Shown one piece after another: positions 56,411 to 64,000 of a DNA stretch of 64,000 bases (within the stretch, counting starts at the first letter, position 1; each line of letters opens with the position of its first letter). The notes under the pieces were generated by a model that ran no database searches, was not told the origin of the DNA, and was given only the letters and a program-made list of their open reading frames with translations. Source of the stretch: UTCFX2 sp963726375 (GTDB lineage Bacteria > Chloroflexota > Anaerolineae > Anaerolineales > UBA4823); the NCBI GenBank assembly GCA_963726375.1, contig CAVSCE010000006.1, positions 109,026-173,025 on the forward strand, read 5' to 3'. Position numbers and translations under genes: made by a program.

Positions 56411-58390
56411 ATGATTCGGAAATCTTTCCGTGGATTCTTCTTATTCATTTTTATATTCACAGCTTTGTCAGGGGCAGCAAGCTGTTATGTTATTCTGCAT
56501 GATTTACCTGGATTGGACCGGCTGCCTGCTCAGCTGCCAATGCCGAATGTCAAAATCGTCGATCGCAATGGGCGCCTGCTATATGAGGTGATTGACGAAA
56601 ATGGCGGCAGGCATGCGGTTGTCCCGATAGAGCGTATCCCCCTTGTTTGCCAGCAAGCTGCTATCGCAACTGAAGACCGCAGTTTCTATTCAAATCCCGG
56701 AGTCGATCTGCGTGGGATGGCAAGAGCGGTTTGGATCAATCTCAGCGGCAGAGAGACGATTGCTGGCGGCAGCACCATCACCCAACAGGTAGCCAGAAAC
56801 TTGCTCCTCGACGCCGGGGAGCGCAGCCAGCGCAGCCTGCGCCGCAAGCTTCGTGAAAGCCTGCTTGCCTGGGAGCTCACTCGCCGTTACAGTAAGGACC
56901 AGATCCTTGGACTGTACCTGAACCAGATCTATTACGGCGGGATGGCGTATGGGATCGAATCTGCTTCCCAGACATTCTTTGGCAAACCGGTTGACCGGCT
57001 GGATTTGGCGGAATGTGCATTGTTGGCAGGTCTCCCGCAGTCACCGGCAGCTTATAATCCATTCACAGATTCCGACGCAGCAGAAAATCGCCAGAGTACT
57101 GTTCTTGGTTTGATGGAGAAAGCTGGTTTCATAACTCATGAACAGGCAATATCGGCACAAAGGGAGCAGCTGGTCTTTGCGGAGAAACCCTACCCGATTG
57201 AAGCGCCTCACTTTGTGATGATGGTCCGCAGACAGCTGGACACGATCTTCACAAGCGACCAGATACGTGATCTGGGTGGATTGGTTGTCCGAACCACCCT
57301 GGATCTGGATTGGCAGACCACTGCAGAGAAAGCTGTAGACCGTCAGCTCTCCACGCTGGGTCGGAGCTACCTGGATATGGGGCATAATGTCAATAATGCT
57401 GCTCTGGTCGCTTTGGATCCAGTCTCCGGGGATGTGCTGGCGCTGGTCGGAAGCCCGGATTATTTCGATCCAAACCATGGTGGGGCTATCAATATGGCAA
57501 TTTCCCCGCGGCAGCCTGGTTCAGCGCTTAAACCATTGGTTTATGCTGCGGCATTGGATCCCGGCTCATCTGGAGGTGCCTGGAGCGCCGCAACTATGCT
57601 CCTGGATGTTCGCACATCGTTCACCACTCAGGATGGGAAAGCATATTCGCCAGAGAACTATGACTTGCTTGAGCATGGCCCCGTCCTGCTCAGAGAAGCT
57701 CTTGCTTCTTCATTAAATATACCCGCAGTTATAACCTTGAACCATGTCGGGTTAAATCGGCTTTTCTCTTTGGCAGAAAACCTTGGGATCACCTCGCTTG
57801 GAAATCCCGAAGAATATGATTTATCGCTTGCCCTTGGTGGTGGCACAGTACGATTGATCGATCTGACGGCGGCATATGGCGCGTTTGCAAATGGTGGATT
57901 TCGATTGGAACCCCGGCTCATCCTGGATGCATCTGCTCCAGACGGCAGATTGGTATATTCAGCATCGCTCCCTGCTCGTACCGCGTCTTCGACGAACGGG
58001 TTGCCTGGTTGATCAGCGATATCCTTAGCGATCCTGAAGCCCGTCGGTTGGGTTTTGGGCCAAACAGCATACTTCGCATGGATCGACCTGCAGCCGTAAA
58101 AACAGGAACGACCTCCAACTTTCATGACAACTGGACTATTGGGTATACGCCCAACCTGGTTGTTGGGGTTTGGTCTGGAAATACAGATTATCAGCCAATG
58201 CGCGAAGTGAATGGATTGACCGGTGCTGCGCCTATCTGGCATGAATTCATGCGCGCAGTCCTGGCTGGATCTCCCCAAATGCCTTTTACAAGACCAGCTG
58301 GTTTGGAGCTGGCAGAAGTATGTGCCTTATCAGGAGGTATTCCAACCGATGCATGCCCATATCGGAAGCTGGAATGGTTTATCCCGGGAA
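56411..58390 (+). CDS. pbpC: PBP1C-like bifunctional peptidoglycan synthase, truncated at the join, one frameshift
   Basis: Class A penicillin-binding protein. Signal anchor (RGFFLFIFIFTALSGAASCYVIL), GT51 transglycosylase (ATEDRSFYSNPGVDLRGMARA with the catalytic Glu, GGSTITQQVARN, RRKLRESLLAWELTRRYSKDQIL, GLPQSPAAYNPF), then the transpeptidase motifs SALK (SPRQPGSALKPLVYAA), SLN (LASSLNIPAVI) and KTG (AAVKTGTTSNFHDNW). A shift near 57990 joins 56411-58012 to the following frame. The frame then reads EVCALSGGIPTDACPYRKLEWFIPGS, which is the usual PBP1C tail, and changes abruptly to GH31 sequence near 58390. The normal C-terminal domain is missing. Confidence 0.88.
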
Positions 58391-58405
58391 GCAAGGCGGC
58401 GATCA
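58380..58405. other. Probable chimeric junction
   Basis: Upstream translation is PBP1C-like up to WFIPGS; downstream translation is GH31-like from about AAIIRWWNGASACLDLSNP. Both families are cut in mid-protein: the PBP lacks its end and the GH31 lacks roughly its first half. No repeat, insertion sequence or att-like site is visible. Base composition also rises to more G+C to the right. Confidence 0.75.
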
Positions 58406-59263
58406 TACGCTGGTGGAACGGTGCCAGCGCGTGTCTGGACCTGAGCAATCCGAAGGCGCAGGCGTGGTATAAAACGAAGCTCGACTATCTGGTGAAAGAG
58501 TATGGGGTGGACGGGTTCAAGTTTGATGCCGGCGATGCCCGTTTCTATGCGGACGGGGTGGTTTCCTGGCAAAGGGATATCACGCCGAACGACCATACCC
58601 GGTTTTTTGCCGAATTTGGTCTGAACTATCCGCTGAACGAATACCGTGCCTCCTGGAAAATGGCGGGCTTGCCGCTGGCGCAGCGGCTGCGCGACAAGGG
58701 ACATAAGTGGGAAGATCTCGCGAAGCTCATTCCCGACCAGATGTCGCAAAGCGTTATGGGTTATGCCTATACCTGTCCGGACATGATCGGCGGCGGGGAA
58801 TACCGCAGTTTCCTGAATGCGGCGTCGCATCGATGAAGAACTGGTCGTTCGCTCCGCGCAGGTTCATGCACTGATGCCGATGATGCAGTTTTCGGTGGCG
58901 CCGTGGCGGATTCTCTCCAAAGAAAATCAGCAGATTTGTCTGAACATGGCGAAGCTTCACCTGGCGATGGGCAATCATATCCTGGCGCTGGCCAAGGAGG
59001 CGTCCAAAACTGGCGAGCCGATTGTCAAGCCGATGGCATTGGCCTTCCCGGACGGAGGCTATGAGAAGGTCAACGACCAGTTTGTGCTGGGCAATGATAT
59101 TATCGTCGCCCCGGTTGTCGAAAAGGGCGCACGCTCGCGTTCGGTCGTTTTGCCCGAAGGAAACTGGAAGGCGGAAGATGGCAAGAGCTACAGGGGCGGA
59201 CAGACGGTTAAAATCAATGTGCCGCTGGAACGTCTTCCCTATTTCAAACTCGTTACGCAATAA
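58390..59263 (+). CDS. Glycoside hydrolase family 31, C-terminal part only, one frameshift
   Basis: C-terminal half of a GH31 (MYORG/alpha-galactosidase-like) enzyme. Visible: WWNGASACLDLSNPKAQAWYKTKLDYLVKEYGVDGFKFDAGDARFY (Asp nucleophile region), SYR-type blocks, and YAYTCPDMIGGGEYRSFL (Asp acid/base region). After a shift near 58830 come LVVRSAQVHALMPMMQFSVAPWRIL, GEPIVKPMALAFPDGGYEKVNDQFVLGNDIIVAPVVEKGARSRSVVLPEGNW, the beta-sandwich end. The N-terminal beta domain and the first barrel strands are absent. It is convergent with the sulfatases, so probably part of one sulfated-glycan locus. Confidence 0.82.
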
Positions 59264-59290
59264 TGCTTTAGGAAATATGTAGGGCGAGTC

Positions 59291-60698
59291 TTACGCTCTA
59301 GCTTTCTTCCACGCGGGTCTTGCTCCGGCTTCTACTGCGGCATCCAGCTCGAGCATCCGCCGGCGCAGGCGCACGACGAGTTCCGGCTTTTCGGCGGCAA
59401 GGTTGTGTTTTTCCCCGAGGTCGACGGCGAGGTTGAAGAGCATCACCTCCGGCTTGGCGGAGGGCGTTGGGCCCGTCTTCGCCTTCCGGTGTTTGCACCA
59501 GCAGCTTCCAATCCCCTTCGCGGATGCCCTCGAGGCTGCCGTCTTTGGCGTAGTAAAGGAACTCGTTGCGCACGGACTTGGCGTCGCCCTTCAGCAGCGC
59601 GGAGATATCCATGCCGTCAATGGCGCGGCCGGCGGGAAGCGGCGTGCCGGTGAGGGCGGCGATGGTGGGGAGCAGGTCGATGGTGGAGGCGAGCGCATCA
59701 CACACCGTGCCCGCCGGAATGCGTCCGGGTGCCCACATGATGCAGGGCACGCGCTGACCGCCCTCGAAGGTGCTGATTTTGCCGTCGCGCAGCGGACCGG
59801 CGGAGCCGCCGTGGTGCTTGAAGCCGAGCCAGGGGCCGTTGTCGGTGGTGAAAATGACATAGGTGTTATCCGCGAGTTTCAGCTCGCGCAGCAGGTCGAA
59901 GATGCGACCCACCTCGGTGTCGAGGTGCTCGATGGTGTTGATGTAGGCGCGTTTGGGATCGGGGTCGCGGACGTCGTCGGGCACATAGAGCGGGATGTGC
60001 GGCATCGAATAGGGCAGGTAGAGGAAGAACGGGCGCTTCTGGTTTTCCTTGATGAAGGCGATGCCGCGATCCGTGCAGCGGCGGGTGATGGTGCGCTGGT
60101 CCACCGGGAGTTCGACGATCTTCTCGTTCTCCATCAGCGGGGTCTTCCATTTCGTGAGGGTGGACTCCGGGTCCTTCCATAGCGCGTCCATCCCGTCAGG
60201 GCCGCCCTTGGGCTTTCCCTCGTTGTCGGGATGGTTCATGTCGTTCGAGTAGGGGATGCCGAAGTAGGTATCGAAGCCGTTCGCGGTCGGGAGCACTTCG
60301 GGATGGTGGCCGAGGTGCCATTTGCCAAAGCAGGCGGTGGCGTAGCCCTGCTGCTTCAGATGGTCGGCGATGGTGTGCTCGGCCGGGTTCAGGCCGATGG
60401 TCGAAGTGGGAAAGAGCACGCCCTTGTGCATGCCCACCCGTTTCGGATAGCAGCCGGTGAGCAGTGCCGCCCGCGAAGGCGAGCAGACCGACGAGGCGAC
60501 CATGAAGCTGGTGAACCTGCGCCCTTCTCTGGCGAGCCGGTCGAGATGCGGCGTGCGGATCGTCTTCGAGCCAAAGCACCCGAGGTCGCCGTAGCCCTGG
60601 TCATCGGTGAAGATGATGACGATGTTCGGCTTCGCGGCGGCAAGGGCTTGTCCGCAGGCGAGCGCGACGGATGCGAGGAGTGCGAGTAGGGATTTCAC
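59291..60698 (-). CDS. Secreted S1-family sulfatase, one frameshift
   Basis: Arylsulfatase-type enzyme removing sulfate from glycans. Signal peptide MKSLLALLASVALACGQALAA, then PNIVIIFTDDQGYGDLGCFGS (metal Asp pair), the formylglycine motif SSVCSPSRAALLTG (CxPSR), GKWHLGHHPE, HIPLYVPDD, IFTTDNGPWLGFKHHGGSAGPLRDGK. After a shift near 59475 the C-terminus reads VMLFNLAVDLGEKHNLAAEKPELVVRLRRRMLELD and stops at 59291. About 468 residues. GC-rich. Its start overlaps the stop of the upstream small sulfatase (ATGA). Substrate unknown. Confidence 0.9.
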
Positions 60699-61129
60699 GG
60701 TTTGATGGGTTGCTTCTCGAAGTCGGTCGGGTTGACCCAGCCGGTCTTGACCGTTTCGCCGCGCATGAACCTTTCGTAGAGACCGTCGCCTTCGGTGGGT
60801 TTGTAGTGGTCGAACACTTCACCCCGCCCCTCCATGCGCGGGTCGCCCTGCGCCTTGAGCATCGTTTCCATGCGCTGGCGCAGTGCGGTCAGGCGCGCGG
60901 CCCGCGAGGGCGCGCATTTGGCCATCGGCGTGTAGGCGTTTTGGAAGAGCAATCCTTCGCGGGCGATGCGGTCGAAGGCGGGCGTCTTCACCCAACGCGT
61001 GCCGTAGGCACCCGCGTGCGGACCCCAGTCGTCGGCGATGGCAAAGAGAATGTTCGGGCGCGTGGTTTCCGCGGCGAAGGTGCCGCCGCAAAGGGCCGCC
61101 AGCAAAGCCGCACAAGTGATATGTTTCAT
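60695..61129 (-). pseudogene. Sulfatase with a large internal deletion
   Basis: 145 residues. Signal peptide MKHITCAALLAALCGGTFAAE, then RPNILFAIADDWGPHAGAYGTRWVKTPAFDRIAREGLLFQNAYTPMAKCAPSRAARLTA, the N-terminus of a heparan-N-sulfatase-like S1 sulfatase including the formylglycine CAPSR. It then goes straight into LRQRMETMLKAQGDPRMEGRGEVFDHYKPTEGDG, which is a sulfatase C-terminal tail. Roughly 300 residues, with the remaining metal ligands, are absent. The frame is kept across the join at about 60895. A deletion in the organism or an assembly/collapse artefact would look the same. Confidence 0.75.
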
Positions 61130-61184
61130 AATACTCGAGGGTAGAGATCCGTTGCGAAACTCATGGCCGACCGGCGGAACAAAC

Positions 61185-62762
61185 CTATTCATCGTCGTTC
61201 GCTTTGCCGGCCTTGCGCATCGCCTTCTTGTCACCATCGGCAGACCCGTTGCGGGGTGAATCCGGTTCATCGTGCGTGGGCAGATACTTTTTGAAGCGGG
61301 CGATGATCTCCTTGGATTCGGGATTCGCGGCCAGATTTTTGTGTTCCAGCGGGTCGGTGGAGTGGTCGTAGAGTTCCTCGGCGCCGTCGGCTTTGCCGCC
61401 ATACCAGGTGTAGCGGTAGCGTCCGTCGGTGAGGGAATGGTTCTTGAACTGATAGGTGGTCAGGGTCGGATGATTCCACTCCATCTTCGGATTCTTCAGC
61501 AGCGGCGCAAAGCTGCGCCCTTCGTTTTCCGCATTGGGCGGCAGCCCGCACAGCTCCACCAGCGTGGGATACATGTCGAGCAGGTTGACCACCCCTTCGC
61601 ATTTGAAACCGGGCGGCGTCAGGCCGGGCACGCGGACGATGAACGGCACGCGGTCCGACTCTTCCCACAGATCGGTCTTGCCGTATTTCAGCTTTTCGCT
61701 GAGATGCCAGCCGTGGTCGCCCCAGAGCATGATGATGGTGTTGTCGGCATACTTGCTTTTTTCCAGCGCCTCGAACAGCACGCCGAGGCAGTAATCCACA
61801 TAGCTGATATTCGCCAGATAGGCGCGCTGTGCCTCTTTGTGCAGGTTGGCTTTGTCGGTCCGGCAGAAAACCGATGCCCGGTTTGAAGATCGGCTTGCCG
61901 TCCTTGCGGACGATGTCATCAAGATCGTCGCGAAAGATTTCCACCGGTTTGATTTTCTCCAGCGGATAGAGGTCGAAAAACTGCTGCGGGACAAACCACG
62001 GCAGATGCGGTTTGGAGATGCCCAGCGCCAGGAAGAACGGCTTGCCGTCAAAGTCGCGCTGGAGTTGATCGGCCGCCCATTTGCAGGCGACATAATCTTT
62101 GGTCTCTTCGACCGGCGCCTTGCAGGCGCCCCAGTGCAAATTCGGTTGCCGCCGGCTTTGGTGCCCAATCCGCCGGCAGGGGAGATTCCTCCCACAGCAT
62201 GCCTTTGTTGCCGCCGCCCGGATTGGCGAACTCCTGAAACGCCCACTGGCCTTCATCCATGCCGGCCGCCGTCGGGTGCTTGTGGAAGATCTTGCCGGCG
62301 GAGAGCGTGTGATAGCCGTGCTTGCCGAAATATTCCGGCAGGGTGACGACATCCTTGGCTTTCGGCGCGTTCTTCAGATTCTTGAGTGTTGCCGTAAACA
62401 CCGGTCGAAGAGGGCCGCTTGCCGGTCAGCAGAGCCGAGCGGGACGGGCAGCAGACCGTGGAGGGGCAATAGGCCTTGTTCATCACCATCGCCTGCTGTT
62501 TGGCCAGCCGGTCAAGGTTGGGGGTGATCGCCTGCGGGTTGCCGCCGAGGCAGCCGACCCAGTCATTCAAATCGTCAACGGCGATGAACAGAACATTGTA
62601 ACGCTTGCCTTGATATTTCCCGACGTCGGGGAGGTCCGCTTTGGCAGGCAGGCTGAGGCTTGGTTGTGCGGCCGGCCGGGGAGACTCCGCGGCACCGCAG
62701 ATTACGGCCAGCGGTGTCAGCAACAGGGAGGCGAAGAGCGTGAGGATGGATTTAGTATTCAT
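61185..62762 (-). CDS. Secreted iduronate-2-sulfatase-like S1 sulfatase, three frameshifts
   Basis: About 520 residues. Signal peptide MNTKSILTLFASLLLTPLAVICGAA; YNVLFIAVDDLNDWVGCLGGNPQAITPNLDRLA; formylglycine site STVCCPSRSALLTGKRPSSTGVY. Then, over three breaks near 62400, 62130 and 61860: LPEYFGKHGYHTLSAGKIFHKHPTAAG, ACKWAADQLQRDFDGKPFFLALGISKPHLPWFVPQQFFDLYPLEKI, and AYLANISYVDYCLGVLFEALEKSKYADNTIIMLWGDHGWHLSEK (metal DH), ending in a Lys-rich tail at 61185. The DDLNDW and GISKPHLPWFVP blocks are typical of the iduronate-2-sulfatase/choline-sulfatase-like group. Confidence 0.88.
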
Positions 62763-62985
62763 AGGATCGGCATGCTGAAGGTAAGAGCGCGCAAGGGGTT
62801 CATAGGTTACGGTTCGCTGGCAGTTTTCTTTGATCTCGCGGAGCTGGGTGTGATTTTGGATGGCGGCGCATGGTTGAATCAATTGCTCCCCGCCCGCGTG
62901 CGCAGGAACAACTGCGGCGCGGTCGTGTTCGTGCTGACTCAGCACCGTGCGGCGGCCGGTGTTTGCGCCGCTGACCGTGGCGGCA

Positions 62986-64000
62986 TTAAGCGCCGCTGCT
63001 GTTGCTCGATGCCCAGATGGAACTCCAGTTCGCCAGATTCGTGGAGGATTCGACGCGATAGACGGTATTGCTGTCCTTGTCGCGCACGTCGAAACGCACG
63101 GCCACAGCGCCCGGACCGCTGACAGTTGAATTTTGCCCGCGTCGTTGTCTGGCGAGAGCGGGTTGCCGAAGCGGATGTATTCGGCGTAGTTGTCGGAAAT
63201 GTCGCCGTCGGGATTGTTCGTGGACTTGGACGGGGTGTTGGTCAGCCAGCCCCACCAGCCCAACTGCCAGATTGGAAGGAATCGTTGTCGCGCTCGGGAA
63301 AGGCGTCGTTGTTGACCGAACGGGTGAGCAGCGCATCCATTTCATTCTTGATCGAATTGTAAGCCGGGTTGCCCGCCTGATTGACGATTTCATCAGGATC
63401 ATTGGCCACGTCATAAAGCTCCTGCGGACTTTTCTTGAGAAACGCCCATTGCCCGGCGCGGATGGCCACGTCACCCATGCTGGTCTGCGCGGGAATGTTC
63501 CACGGGCGGCGCGGATCCCGCAGGAGCGGACTGATGTCGTAACCTTTCACGTGCGGCGGCTTCACCAGTCCGGCGAGCGAGGCGATGGTCGGATACAAAT
63601 CCTGCAAGCTGACGGTGCGGTAACACGGCATGCCCGTGGCCTGCATTCCCGGACGCGGATCACGGATCACGAGCACACAGTTGGCGGCCTCGTCGTAGAG
63701 CTTGGTTTTGCGGAAAAGGTATTTCTCGCCCAGATACCAGCCGTGGTCGCTCCAGAGCACGACGACGGTGTTGGACGCATGGGGCGAGTTGGCGAGGCCG
63801 TCGAGCACCCGTTTTACGCTGCGATCCGCTAGCGCCGAGGCCGCGAGATAATGGCGCACGGCTTCCTGATAGCCGCGCACGTCGCCCTCGGCGATGCCGA
63901 CCGTTGGACCATAGAGGTTTCCTTGGGTGCGAATGTCATACATGTCCCCGCTGGTATAGCTGCCGCCCTGCGAGGCATCATCGGTGTCGTCATAGAATGC
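62986..64000 (-). CDS. S1-family sulfatase with C-terminal extra domain, 5' end outside window, two frameshifts
   Basis: The N-terminal part including the formylglycine motif lies beyond the window end. Visible: GYQEAVRHYLAASALADRSVKRVLDGLANS, TVVVLWSDHGWYLGEKYLFRKTKLYDEAANCVLVIRDP (metal DH), DLYPTIASLAGLVKPPHVKGYDISPLL, and GQWAFLKKSPQELYDVANDPDEIVNQAGNPAY. After shifts near 63270 and 63120 the tail reads NPDGDISDNYAEYIRFGNPLSPDNDAGKI and VAVRFDVRDKDSNTVYRVESSTNLANWSS. The YRVESSTNLxxW repeat is common in secreted proteins of Verrucomicrobia and Lentisphaerae. A 223-base gap, without a gene, separates it from the next sulfatase. Confidence 0.85.

Noticed and set aside
10600..58100. Programmed ribosomal frameshifting as the cause of the many breaks
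   Set aside because: Breaks hit unrelated genes, occur several times per gene (truA, murC, ddl), lack slippery heptamers plus pseudoknots, and cluster in homopolymers.
59403..63832. Long plus-strand open frames in the sulfatase region
   Set aside because: They are antisense shadows in GC-rich coding DNA; the minus strand carries complete sulfatase motifs.
1..64000. CRISPR arrays, tRNA or rRNA genes, insertion sequences
   Set aside because: No regularly spaced repeats, no cloverleaf with a GGTTCGAAT-type T arm in a gap, no transposase-like protein and no terminal inverted repeats were seen.

Overview
The window looks like a bacterial chromosome segment from the Chloroflexota (Anaerolineae-like), with a foreign piece attached at the right end. 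The assignment rests on gene order and protein character: a full S10/spc/alpha ribosomal cluster, zinc-type S14, L36, S4 and L24, the recX-rny order, a large dcw (division and cell wall) cluster with a CvpA-like gene between murG and murC, and nrdR followed by a B12-dependent ribonucleotide reductase. No database search was possible, so the phylum is an inference.

Layout. 1-16.75 kb: rplC (cut by the window edge) through rplQ, including secY, adk, map and rpoA, then truA-rplM-rpsI and a strong hairpin terminator. infA is not between map and rpmJ. 16.85-26.9 kb: a tetrapyrrole methylase-MazG fusion, a badly broken APC permease (minus), an RlmI-like methyltransferase and a tryptophanase-family lyase (minus), a small membrane-anchored unknown with a possible leaderless start, an MBL-fold hydrolase, and a ~915-residue membrane protein with two SPFH/band-7-like modules. 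26.9-31.9 kb, minus strand: class V aminotransferase, divergent RecA-like protein, RecX and ribonuclease Y. 31.95-49.8 kb, plus strand: mraZ-rsmH-ftsL-ftsI-murF-mraY-murD-ftsW-murG-cvpA-murC-murB-ddl-ftsQ-ftsA-ftsZ, opened by a promoter and four MraZ boxes at exact 10-base spacing. 50.2-58.4 kb: nrdR-nrdJ and terminator, padR-DUF4180 behind two identical palindromes, an alpha/beta hydrolase, a deoxynucleoside kinase and a PBP1C-like glycosyltransferase/transpeptidase.

Near base 58,390 the PBP reading frame runs, without a stop, into the C-terminal half of a GH31 glycosidase. It is followed by four sulfatase genes on the minus strand, one with a large internal deletion and one with a Verrucomicrobia/Lentisphaerae-style C-terminal domain. 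I read this as a chimeric join (assembly or cloning) between a Chloroflexota genome and a PVC-group sulfated-glycan degradation locus.

Quality. The first 10.6 kb has no broken gene. From adk onward about half of the conserved genes carry one or more frameshifts, many in homopolymer runs and mostly one base short. Essential genes (rpoA, rplM, rpsI, murC, murB, ddl, ftsQ, ftsW) are hit, so these are almost surely sequencing errors. Such genes are given here as one feature over the whole homologous span, with the breakpoints noted.

Functionally the Chloroflexota part encodes ribosome assembly and secretion, peptidoglycan precursor synthesis and septation under MraZ control, DNA/RNA maintenance and deoxynucleotide supply. 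The foreign part encodes secreted sulfatases plus a glycosidase that together would strip and cleave sulfated polysaccharides.
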